Shown piece after piece: positions 14,380-21,560 of a DNA stretch of 33,319 nucleotides. Within the stretch, counting starts at the first letter, position 1, and each line of letters starts with the position of its first letter. This DNA comes from Armatimonadota bacterium (GTDB lineage Bacteria; Armatimonadota; UBA5829), in NCBI GenBank assembly GCA_039679645.1, contig JBDKUO010000001.1, positions 1-33,319 of the forward strand. The letters are read 5' to 3'. The notes beneath the pieces are model-generated. The model was not told where the DNA came from, ran no database searches, and worked only from the letters and a program-made list of their open reading frames with translations. The translations under genes were made by a program, and so were the position numbers.

Positions 14380-17300
14380 CTATCGGGTTTGAAGTCCGAT
14401 AAAAAGCTTGCTGTCTATATCTACCAGCGGGTCAGTCTCGTTGTGGGCGGCTGCATTTGCAAAGACCACGCCCGGCTTTTCGGACCGCATTGCCCGCACA
14501 ATAACGCCATAGCCCTGGGCGGAACTATACTCGCGTGCGCCGTAAGCCATATATAGCGGCTGTGTAGAAATATGCGCCAGTCTTCGCCGCATGTCAACGG
14601 CAAGTGCGCAGATCTCATCCGATTTCAGACCGTCTCTGAACCCGCCTGAAATATAAACATCGCTGCCCGCGGCATCTATTGCCGGACCGTAGGGTCCTAT
14701 GAGCTTTCGGATGCTTTCTGCTGAACTGCGTGCACCGCTTTTTGCCGAGAGAAGCTGAGGGCCTATATCGCTTGAGTCGAAGTCGGTGCCAGACTCGATA
14801 ATTTCATTCATCTCATCCACACCCGACTCTCTTTCCATACTAGCTCCTGCAAATGGGCTCAGCGATGCTCCAGATAACTTGCACATTTCAAATCCCAGTT
14901 GCATAAGCTGCTGGGAGGCCGATATAGCGGCATCTACTCCGTCGCGCTCGAGTAGATTACTGAGCGCACTTATCAGCTTTTCTCTTGTTAGGAAGCCTTG
15001 GGTGCAGTCTATTTCATCTCCGATAATTGTTTCGATCTTGACCAAACCCTCTGCACTCCGGCTGAGCTGGGCAAGTCCCCACATGGCTTCATTAGCAGGG
15101 CTGATCCATCTTATCAAAGAGTGATCACGTCTCAAGTGACCAGATATGGACATCAGTTTGCCTGCCTCATGCTGAGCTTCATTCGTAAGCGGAAGAAAGA
15201 CAGCAGCCTGATCGCCGTCAAAGTCACTGTTTAATAGCATGCATGCGATTTGATGCAGCCGGATCGATCTGCCCGGCACACGGACGGGGTGAAAAGCAAG
15301 CAGACAGGTTGGCATGAACGTTGGGGCTCGATTCAGGATAATCCATGAATCCGCCATGATCTTGTCCAGTGTTTGTATCGCCTCGTTTTCTTGCAGGCTA
15401 TCAAAAGGCTTGCCGGTTTTTTGCTCTACAATAGGTCCGAAGAGTGCCCGAGACATTTCATCTGGGATTCCGACCTGATCAGCACTCAGGTTGGAAGAAG
15501 GCGACAGGACTGTTCTGCCGCTGAAAAGCACCTGGTTGAAAAAGTTCACCTGCTTGTGAGATATGAGCGCGTCGAAATAGTCATCTATAGCAGTCTCCAA
15601 ATCAGCTTTCAGCTTAATTTTGAGGCTTTCGGGAGCCTTGGTTGCCAGCAAGCGCTTCATTCTGTCATTGATATCGGCGAGTGCTTTATACTCAGCGATA
15701 TCTGTAACACCGACTTCAGTCAGTTCATGCCCAGCCGACCATGGGTGCCTGACTGCGCATGCGAGTTTGAGCTTGTCACCCTCGACGCCAGTTTTCTTGA
15801 ACTCAACACTGTCGCCTGTGAACTCAGCGCTGATACCGATCGCATTTAGATGTTTCTTGAGCCTGTCGAACATAGGAGTGGTCGGCCCGGGCAATTCGAC
15901 AGCATGCTCTGCTACCCGTTTTGCTAGCGTGTAGCTGTCTTCGCGCTCCACAGACCGCAAGTTATATGTCTCAGCGATGTTTGCATATGCTCCGACATCC
16001 CGCATGGCGTAATATTCATATTCGCCCTGCAGGTTGAGTGGCTCGCCCGGACTGACTGCATAATGAATCTTGTGCGCAGAAATATGAACGGTCCGACCCC
16101 AGTAGACCCATCCCACAGTGCTGCGCCGCGAAAGTCTATCCCCATCCTTGCCCATGGTGAGGGTTTCCATGCCGTCATCAGGCAGCCCTGCTTTTGCAAG
16201 GCGCTCTTTCAGCTCTACTTCAGACGGTCCATTAAATGGCGGCGCAACAGCGCACTTGCCTTCAGCGTGCGCGATCCTGCCGAGAAGAGCCTCTCGGATC
16301 TGCCCGAAATTGAGGCGTTTGTCGATCCCGCAGAAGCTGAAGACCAGCTCGACAGGCGTGCCGTCAGGCATATGCGGCATCTCGTCATCCGGCAAAATTT
16401 TGCCGATCACACCTTTCGCGCCGTGTCGGTTGCTGAACTTGTCCCCAATCTCGACAGGTATATCGTAGTGCATTCTTCGAGAGGCTGACTCGCTGATTAT
16501 GATGCTGTCTTCATATGTTTCGGGTCCCCAAAACACAAATGCAGTGAGCAGGTTATAGCCGCACCAGAAATCGGGCACATCAGGCTCATTGTCGGTGCGC
16601 ACGATGGCCGGCTCCGGGTTGATTGGTGGAATCCACTGCCGCATCATGTTGGCTCCCATCAACTGGTGGACCGGATTGTTGTGTTCAAGCAGCGGGACTG
16701 TGGATGCCGTGAGTTGCAGCATAGCACTTGGGCTATCGTCGAACACTTCGATTTTTCCGTTCTCGATATGTGCTCCCAGCGCTATACTGAAGACATGGCC
16801 GATGTTGGGACCTTCGGGAGTCTCAAATGGGCAGACTCGTCCAAACTGACTCGGCGTGACGACATCCTCAATGTCCTTAATGATAATGCGCCTTAGATGG
16901 GTTATAGCTGCGAGCCGGTTTGTGGTATCTTGGGCTTGACCTGTCGCCCAGTGATCGCAGTCACCATCTGCAGATGTTATAAGACTGCGGACCCAGATAT
17001 CCAGAGGCAGTATAGTGCGTATGAAATCCTCATCCGGCGGAGGCGTATCGTGTCCGGCTTCGCCAATACGCTCCTCTATGTAATCGTATAGCTGCTCGCC
17101 GACGCATTTTACCTCGGCTCTGTCCAGGTGAGCGGATGTTGCAACCGGCACCACCACTCGGGGCTTACCATCAACCATAAAGACGCCCTCGCTATTCGGG
17201 CTGAGTATGTCATATATCACATCAAACTCATTGTCGGCTGCTATTGAGACCGTTACCCGGCAGGTGTAGTCATCTACATGCTCGGTAATGTATCCGGCCA

Positions 17301-17394
17301 GGGGTAGCTTTGCAGCAAGCAGTTCCGGCAGTTTTTGACTTACAAAGCGCTCATAGGACGCCTTATGCCACGGTGCTGTGTATGAACTTTGCAT
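14380..17394 (-). CDS. single-chain minimal RNA polymerase: fused beta and beta' subunits, 1004 aa
   Basis: A two-barrel RNA polymerase in one short chain. Beta part (about 1-525): VDGKPRVVV; the rifampicin-pocket-like ITHLRR (164-169); FGRVCPFETPEGPNIG (184-199); GANMMRQ (247-253); YEDSIIISE with E295/D296; GDKFSNRHGAKG (317-328) with active-site lysines K319 and K327; TVGWVYW; and a beta-like C-terminus MFDRLKKHLNAIGI. Beta' part (about 545-1004): clamp helices INDRMKRLL, SGRTV, NRAPT (R689), catalytic NSDFDGDQ (722-729; D724, D726, D728), SGARSSAESIRKL (886-898), FRDGL, and a possible trigger helix with PG...H984. Missing: beta flap, beta' N-terminus with zinc finger, jaw. E. coli beta plus beta' total about 2750 residues. 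The start ATG overlaps the sigma stop (TGATG) with a GGAGG site. It is predicted to be catalytically competent and is not a normal rpoB/rpoC. Confidence 0.93.
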   Translation of the reverse strand: MQSSYTAPWHKASYERFVSQKLPELLAAKLPLAGYITEHVDDYTCRVTVSIAADNEFDVIYDILSPNSEGVFMVDGKPRVVVPVATSAHLDRAEVKCVGEQLYDYIEERIGEAGHDTPPPDEDFIRTILPLDIWVRSLITSADGDCDHWATGQAQDTTNRLAAITHLRRIIIKDIEDVVTPSQFGRVCPFETPEGPNIGHVFSIALGAHIENGKIEVFDDSPSAMLQLTASTVPLLEHNNPVHQLMGANMMRQWIPPINPEPAIVRTDNEPDVPDFWCGYNLLTAFVFWGPETYEDSIIISESASRRMHYDIPVEIGDKFSNRHGAKGVIGKILPDDEMPHMPDGTPVELVFSFCGIDKRLNFGQIREALLGRIAHAEGKCAVAPPFNGPSEVELKERLAKAGLPDDGMETLTMGKDGDRLSRRSTVGWVYWGRTVHISAHKIHYAVSPGEPLNLQGEYEYYAMRDVGAYANIAETYNLRSVEREDSYTLAKRVAEHAVELPGPTTPMFDRLKKHLNAIGISAEFTGDSVEFKKTGVEGDKLKLACAVRHPWSAGHELTEVGVTDIAEYKALADINDRMKRLLATKAPESLKIKLKADLETAIDDYFDALISHKQVNFFNQVLFSGRTVLSPSSNLSADQVGIPDEMSRALFGPIVEQKTGKPFDSLQENEAIQTLDKIMADSWIILNRAPTFMPTCLLAFHPVRVPGRSIRLHQIACMLLNSDFDGDQAAVFLPLTNEAQHEAGKLMSISGHLRRDHSLIRWISPANEAMWGLAQLSRSAEGLVKIETIIGDEIDCTQGFLTREKLISALSNLLERDGVDAAISASQQLMQLGFEMCKLSGASLSPFAGASMERESGVDEMNEIIESGTDFDSSDIGPQLLSAKSGARSSAESIRKLIGPYGPAIDAAGSDVYISGGFRDGLKSDEICALAVDMRRRLAHISTQPLYMAYGAREYSSAQGYGVIVRAMRSEKPGVVFANAAAHNETDPLVDIDSKLFIGLQTR

Positions 17395-17990
17395 CAGAGT
17401 TCCTCCCATTCGGAGCAGATCTTGTCCCATTGCAGGGCAAGACGTTTGCGTGCATTATGAAGGCGTGATTTGATCGTTCCTTCGGGTATGCCTAGAGTCT
17501 CGGCTGCCTCACTGATTCCCATATCCGACTCGTGCACAAGCCGGATCACTTCGCGCTTTTCTTCTGGTAGATCATCGACCAACTGTCTGGCCATTGCCAG
17601 CCGCTCTGCAATCTCCAAAGCCTCTTCAGGTCCAATCGTTGCTTCATCCACCATCCACTCTGGGACCGAAGGACCCTCTTGCTCGTCGGTCGAGAATCGT
17701 CCTTCCAGCGGCACTTCTCTTTTTCGTCTCAGTGATCGCAGGTGATTAAGCGCTTGGTTTGTGGCGATTCTAAGCAGCCATGAAATGCACACGCCAGTCT
17801 GGTCCCACTGGTCTGCATGCATCCACACTCTCAGGAATGTCTCTTGCAGGATATCCTCTGTCGCATCGGGATTGCGAAGGATTCTTCCAATGTGAAGCCG
17901 AATGCGCTCACGATGACGCTCGAAAAAAGTCTCGAACGCATCTGTGTCTTGTCCTTGTATCGCCTGCAGAAGATCCCTGTCGGATCGCAT
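17394..17990 (-). CDS. ECF-type sigma-70 family factor, 198 aa
   Basis: Region 2 (about 17-88) has the ECF pattern with ATEDILQETFLRVW (43-56) and WLLRIATNQALNHLR (71-85). Region 4 (about 130-184) has LPEEKREVIRL and the helix-turn-helix ISEAAETLGIPEGTIKSRL (159-177). Regions 1 and 3 are absent, as in ECF factors. The ATG at 17990 is chosen because GGAGGG lies 7 bases upstream. An ATG at 18005 lacks a ribosome site. Its TGA shares one base with the ATG of the fused polymerase, so the two proteins are made in a coupled way, the strongest hint that this sigma serves that polymerase. No anti-sigma gene is recognised nearby. Confidence 0.92.
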   Translation of the reverse strand: MRSDRDLLQAIQGQDTDAFETFFERHRERIRLHIGRILRNPDATEDILQETFLRVWMHADQWDQTGVCISWLLRIATNQALNHLRSLRRKREVPLEGRFSTDEQEGPSVPEWMVDEATIGPEEALEIAERLAMARQLVDDLPEEKREVIRLVHESDMGISEAAETLGIPEGTIKSRLHNARKRLALQWDKICSEWEEL

Positions 17991-18073
17991 CAAAACGCCC
18001 TCCATAACTCAAGACACCGCGCACTTGATAAAGGTTCATCGGTGAAATCACATTCCCGAGTCTGTCCTCATAC

Positions 18074-18101
18074 TGTATAATACTTGTATGAATAATGACA
18101 A
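18074..18101 (-). promoter_or_regulatory. candidate promoter of the sigma/polymerase operon
   Basis: On the minus strand TTGTCA (18101-18096), 16 bases, then TATACA (18079-18074). The -10 shares four bases with the opposite-strand TATAAT (18076-18081), so the divergent promoters would be mutually exclusive. The -10 match is only moderate. Confidence 0.35.
18076..18081 (+). promoter_or_regulatory. -10 element TATAAT, leaderless transcript predicted
   Basis: A consensus TATAAT ends 6 bases before the ATG at 18088, so transcription would begin at or beside the A of the start codon. No Shine-Dalgarno is present. The -35 region is weak. Confidence 0.5.
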
Positions 18102-18867
18102 CAGTGTACCTATGCGCCCGAGCCTGTCCAGAGCGATTCGCAAAGGCTTTATTGATGCATACGATCACCTGGGCTATGTGGTGCTTGTAACGTTTATAAC
18201 CTTTATGCTTGTGGCTTTGGTCGCAGGTCTTATGTCATTCATCTGGCGTTCCCCAAACGCGCTGAATATAGTAAAGGCATTATCAATACTGCCTGCCCTT
18301 TTTGTAGCTTATTTGTGTGCGGTGGGTGTGTATTATTTCGCTGGTATGGTCGTTTATCGAGAGCACCCTGTTTTGCTGGATACCCTGGCCGGAATCCGCA
18401 GGCTAATCAAACCAGCACTAAAGATGTGTGTGATTGATACTCTCGTGACCGCTATTCTGGTAGTCGACTTTGTTTTCTTCTTTATAATGATCGGCAGCAA
18501 ACGCAATATGATATTTGCCGTGCCTGCAATTTTGATCGGATACGCCACCATAACCTGGCTGAATATGATGATCTACCACCTGCCGCTGCTTTCTTCCCAG
18601 TTTTTGTTGGAGTCGAATACGAGTATAAAAGTGATTCTGCGCAAGTCATTCCTGCTGATGGCCGATAATCCCGGCTTTACAGTAAGTCTCTTTCTTGTTA
18701 TAATCGCCTTTGCAGTGCTCTGCGTAGTCCCCATGTTTATTGGGATCGCGTTCCTGTTTTTGGGAGCCTCCGCGTTCCTCATCACCCATGCCTTGCGCGA
18801 ACTCTTTGTCAAGTACGGCATTGTTGAAGAGGAACCGGAAATCGTGGAGGATAATTACAAATTCTGA
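18088..18867 (+). CDS. polytopic membrane protein, possibly DUF624/YesL-like, 259 aa
   Basis: About six membrane helices follow a 25-residue polar N-terminus, and the tail is acidic (EEEPEIVED). The distribution of helices and the motif 'DNPGFTVSLFL...' with a final helix before 'ALRELFVKYG' recall the DUF624/YesL membrane proteins, which often sit near sugar-uptake genes; this is a tentative match. The gene is divergent from the sigma/polymerase operon with an 82- to 97-base gap and shared promoter DNA. Its stop codon lies inside the left arm of a fold-back repeat, so the last codons may have been remodelled by that element. Confidence 0.75.
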   Translation: MNNDNSVPMRPSLSRAIRKGFIDAYDHLGYVVLVTFITFMLVALVAGLMSFIWRSPNALNIVKALSILPALFVAYLCAVGVYYFAGMVVYREHPVLLDTLAGIRRLIKPALKMCVIDTLVTAILVVDFVFFFIMIGSKRNMIFAVPAILIGYATITWLNMMIYHLPLLSSQFLLESNTSIKVILRKSFLLMADNPGFTVSLFLVIIAFAVLCVVPMFIGIAFLFLGASAFLITHALRELFVKYGIVEEEPEIVEDNYKF

Positions 18868-19088
18868 ATTCTGACGCCTGATGCGGATTAGATTAAGTGT
18901 AAATAGCGCCATTTTTCAGTCGGCGCAGGCCGACTTCGTGTTTTTGTGGCCGTGACTTTAGTCGCTGGGCGGTTAAAACCGCGGCAACAACTACACAAAG
19001 TCCCCCTACGGGGACTAAAATGATAGGTTTAATCCGCATCACGCGTGAATTCTGAGTTTGGACAGCAGATGACTCAGAATTCAGAATT
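18860..19088. repeat. fold-back repeat element with nested inverted repeats
   Basis: Outer arms: 15 bases, AATTCTGAATTCTGA at 18860-18874, with its exact complement at 19074-19088. Inner arms: TGATGCGGATTA at 18879-18890, with its complement at 19030-19041. Inside are three tight hairpins: 18918-18935 (AGTCGGC/GCCGACT), 18969-18982 (GCGGTT/AACCGC) and 18999-19016 (AGTCCCC/GGGGACT). No reading frame. It resembles a MITE or REP-type non-coding mobile element. Confidence 0.7.
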
Positions 19089-19106
19089 CCCGAAGAGGGT
19101 TTGTTT

Positions 19107-20042
19107 ATGTTTGATGTAACTTGTTTGGGCATATTGGTAGCAGACGTTGTGGGCAAGCCGGTGGAGCACCTTCCCGAGAGAGGAAAGCTGACCCTGGTAG
19201 ACCGCATGGAGCTTCACGGCGGCGGCTGCGCGAACAATACCGGCGTCGGTTTGGCCAAGATAGGCATCAAGACTGCTGTTATCGGCAAAGTCGGCAGCGA
19301 CGGCTTCGGTGATTTTATGGTGAGTTCTCTAACAGGCAGCGGTGTGGACGCGAGTGGCGTGGTCCGGGATGATAGCGTCGCCACATCAGCGACCATGGTT
19401 ATGGTCCACGGCGACGGCGAGCGCAGTTTCATACATTACATAGGCGCCAACGCCACCCTTTCTGAAGACGATGTGAACTGGGATGTGGTGAAGAACTCCA
19501 GAATATTGCATGTGGCGGGATCGTTCCTGATGCCCGGTTTCGACGGCCGGCCCACTGCTAATGTGCTCAAAAAAGCCAAGCAGCTAGGGGTCACGACCGC
19601 TCTTGACACCGCGTGGGATTCCAAGGGCCAGTGGATGAGTCTGCTTGAGCCTTGTTTGGAATACATCGATTATGCTGTGCCGAGTATAGAAGAGGCGCGC
19701 ATGGTCACAGGCAAACAAGACCCTGCAGATGTGGCAAAAGTATTGATGGACAAGGGAGTAGGGACCGTCGCTCTCAAGATGGGCAGCGAGGGATGCTATA
19801 TAAAGAGCGCAGATGCGGAACTGCGCATTCCGATATATAGAGTGAATGCGGTCGACGCAAATGGCGCGGGCGATGCATTCGCGGCGGGGTTCCTTGCGGG
19901 TCTGGCGAACGGATGGGACCTCGAGCGCACCGGCAAGTTTGGAAACGCGACTGGTGCGTTCTGTGTTACTGCTCTTGGGGCAACGACCGGGATTAAAGAT
20001 CAGGCGACAATAGAAAAGTTTATCGCCGAGCAGGAAGCCTGA
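19107..20042 (+). CDS. PfkB-family carbohydrate kinase, 311 aa
   Basis: A ribokinase-fold kinase that transfers phosphate from ATP to a sugar or nucleoside alcohol. The N-terminal signature GGGCANNTGVGLAKIG (38-53) and the C-terminal DANGAGDAFAAGF (250-262) are clear. D256 is the expected catalytic base and GAGD forms the anion hole. The usual DT of the second signature is DA here. The ATG at 19107 is chosen over a TTG at 19101 because AGAGGG lies 7 bases before it. The substrate is not evident. The next gene starts 3 bases after its stop, so it forms an operon with the tautomerase and acetyltransferase genes. Confidence 0.9.
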   Translation: MFDVTCLGILVADVVGKPVEHLPERGKLTLVDRMELHGGGCANNTGVGLAKIGIKTAVIGKVGSDGFGDFMVSSLTGSGVDASGVVRDDSVATSATMVMVHGDGERSFIHYIGANATLSEDDVNWDVVKNSRILHVAGSFLMPGFDGRPTANVLKKAKQLGVTTALDTAWDSKGQWMSLLEPCLEYIDYAVPSIEEARMVTGKQDPADVAKVLMDKGVGTVALKMGSEGCYIKSADAELRIPIYRVNAVDANGAGDAFAAGFLAGLANGWDLERTGKFGNATGAFCVTALGATTGIKDQATIEKFIAEQEA

Positions 20043-20045
20043 GCT

Positions 20046-20279
20046 ATGCCGATTGTAACGATAAAGATCGCAAAAGGGCGAAACATCGAGACAAAGCGCA
20101 AACTGGCCCGTGCGATTACGGATGCGGTCGTATCGACACTCGATGTAAAGCCTGAATGGGTGAACGTGCTTATAGAAGAACTCGACCGGCAGAATTGGGC
20201 CACCAGCGGTAAGTTACATGCGGACATGTTTGGGGAAGGATGTGGTATGCAGGGAGTTGGAGAAAATAAAGATATATGA
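20046..20279 (+). CDS. 4-oxalocrotonate tautomerase-family protein, 77 aa
   Basis: A small tautomerase-fold protein. The catalytic Pro2, which becomes N-terminal once Met is removed, is present (MPIVTIKI), followed by the family pattern of an arginine-rich first helix (KRKLARAITDAV) and 'PEWVNVLIEEL'. Such enzymes assemble as hexamers and interconvert enol and keto acids. The gene is a little longer than the common 62-residue forms, with a glycine-rich tail. It overlaps the next gene by 4 bases (ATGA), indicating coupling. Confidence 0.9.
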   Translation: MPIVTIKIAKGRNIETKRKLARAITDAVVSTLDVKPEWVNVLIEELDRQNWATSGKLHADMFGEGCGMQGVGENKDI

Positions 20280-20749
20280 GCGCAGCAGGATCGCGTGTAA
20301 TGGTTGATGTAGAACTTAAAGAGGTCACTAAGGAGTCTTGGCCGGAGGTCATGAACCTCGCGTTCAAGTTGGAGCAGGGCGGTTTGGTAGCCCCCAACTT
20401 TTATAAAGTCCGTGAGTTTAAGGCTGAGCCTACATTTGTTCAGCTTGCGGTTTTCTATGGTGATGAGGTAGTCGGCTTTGCGATGTACGGCCTGGACCCG
20501 GATGACGGCAATTACTGGATTTACAGGTTGATGATAGATGTCGACCGCCAGAGATGCGGCTTCGGCAAAGCGGCATTGTTAAAACTTATAGATTTGATGA
20601 GCAAGCTGCCCGATTGCAATGAGATATACGTCGGATATCGCCCGGAAAACTTTGTCGCGCACGCTCTGTATATGAGCATAGGTTTCCAGCGGACCGGTCA
20701 GATGCTCCAGGGTGAGTATATCGCATGTCTGGATTTGAAGAACAAGTAG
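20276..20749 (+). CDS. GNAT acetyltransferase, diamine/spermidine (BltD)-like, 157 aa
   Basis: The acetyl-CoA binding motif A is seen as RLMIDVDRQRCGFGKAAL (Q/RxxGxG/A pattern), preceded by 'EVVGFAMYGL' and followed by 'PENFVAHALYMSIGFQRTG', the usual GNAT motif B. The order and wording of these blocks resemble B. subtilis BltD spermine/spermidine acetyltransferase, so a polyamine or small amine is a plausible substrate; this is inference from pattern memory only. It is the last gene of the kinase/tautomerase operon. Confidence 0.87.
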   Translation: MSAAGSRVMVDVELKEVTKESWPEVMNLAFKLEQGGLVAPNFYKVREFKAEPTFVQLAVFYGDEVVGFAMYGLDPDDGNYWIYRLMIDVDRQRCGFGKAALLKLIDLMSKLPDCNEIYVGYRPENFVAHALYMSIGFQRTGQMLQGEYIACLDLKNK

Positions 20750-20788
20750 CCAAGGCAATCTTGTGTCTGTGAGACTGGTCAGAGAATA

Positions 20789-21118
20789 ATGAGCACATCC
20801 AGTACAGATAGCATAATAGATAGCATTGTAGATCGAATCATTGAGGCTGCAAGCCCGGAGCGTATTGTGCTTTTCGGCAGCAGGGCGCGCGGCACTTTTC
20901 GTGATGACAGCGACTATGACGTACTGGTGATAAAAGAGTCTGACGAGCCCAGGTTCAGACGTTCCGCGCCACTATATACGAAACTAGCGGACCTTTCGGT
21001 TGAGGTGGAAGTAGTTGTTTATACACCCGAAGAGGTTTCTGAATGGAGCCAGGTGCCGCAGGCGTTCGTGACGACTGCTTTGCGCGAGGGAAAGGTCATC
21101 TATGAAAGAGCGGCATGA
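20789..21118 (+). CDS. minimal nucleotidyltransferase (MNT domain), 109 aa
   Basis: The Pol-beta-type nucleotidyltransferase motif GSRARGTFRDDSDYD fits GS-x10-DxD exactly, giving two metal-binding aspartates, with a later conserved 'VEVEVVVYT' strand holding the third carboxylate. MNT proteins paired with HEPN proteins often act as antitoxins that AMPylate the partner. The gene overlaps the following HEPN gene by 17 bases, the classic two-gene arrangement. Confidence 0.9.
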   Translation: MSTSSTDSIIDSIVDRIIEAASPERIVLFGSRARGTFRDDSDYDVLVIKESDEPRFRRSAPLYTKLADLSVEVEVVVYTPEEVSEWSQVPQAFVTTALREGKVIYERAA

Positions 21119-21482
21119 TTTGGTCCAGTCTCTGCTGCGAAAAGCAGATAGTGACATCTTGGCTGCGGAAGCAACACTCAATGCAGGTGCTCTTGATGCT
21201 ACGGCATTTCATGCTCAACAAGCTGCTGAGAAGTTGCTAAAGGCATATTTAACTAGTGTAGACATAGACTATCCATTCACTCATAACCTTGCGAGGCTTG
21301 TGGAGCTTTGTGCACGAGAAAACACTGATTTTGATGTGTTGAGGCCAATTGTCGAGATATTAATCCCGTATGCAGTTGAACTTCGTTACGATGGTGATTT
21401 CTGGCCCGATAAAGCCACGGCGGAAGAAGCCTTGTCGCTTGCGCATCAAGTCAAGGATTTTGTAATGGCAAGGCTCGCATAA
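21102..21482 (+). CDS. HEPN-domain protein, partner of the nucleotidyltransferase, 126 aa
   Basis: An all-helical HEPN domain with 'KADSDILAAEATL', the FHAQQAAEKLLKAYL core (36-50) and 'FTHNLARLVELC', as in the HEPN family of Pfam PF05168. The R-x4-6-H ribonuclease motif of toxic HEPN proteins (HepT type) is not found; the corresponding region reads 'ELRYDGDFWPD'. The pair may therefore have a role other than RNA cleavage, such as ligand-dependent nucleotidyl transfer. The ATG at 21102 lies inside the upstream gene with AAAGG before it. Confidence 0.88.
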   Translation: MKERHDLVQSLLRKADSDILAAEATLNAGALDATAFHAQQAAEKLLKAYLTSVDIDYPFTHNLARLVELCARENTDFDVLRPIVEILIPYAVELRYDGDFWPDKATAEEALSLAHQVKDFVMARLA

Positions 21483-21510
21483 TTTGTGCTTACGGTTTGG
21501 CAAGTATCAA

Positions 21511-21545
21511 CAACTCCATAAACCACAACTCATAACAAAATAAAA
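21511..21545 (+). repeat. degenerate heptamer repeats before alaS
   Basis: CAACTCC, ATAAACC, ACAACTC and ATAACAA follow in register at 7-base steps, a poorly conserved series related to AACTCAT. The gap holds no other recognisable signal. Confidence 0.35.
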
Positions 21546-21560
21546 CTGGACATAAAACTC

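Noticed and set aside
14380-17394. Possibility that the polymerase-like gene is a broken or misassembled housekeeping rpoB/rpoC
   Set aside because: The frame is intact for 1004 codons, the domain deletions fall at domain borders, active-site residues are kept, sequence is far from normal RpoB/RpoC, and the start is coupled to a sigma gene.
14380-18005. Prophage or plasmid origin of the sigma/polymerase block
   Set aside because: No integrase, phage structural, replication or mobilisation genes on either side; base composition looks like that of the neighbours. Ancient transfer cannot be excluded.
18088-18867. Divergent membrane protein as an anti-sigma factor for the ECF sigma
   Set aside because: No zinc anti-sigma motif (HxxxCxxC) or soluble N-terminal anti-sigma domain; six membrane helices fit a DUF624-like protein better, and it is on the opposite strand.
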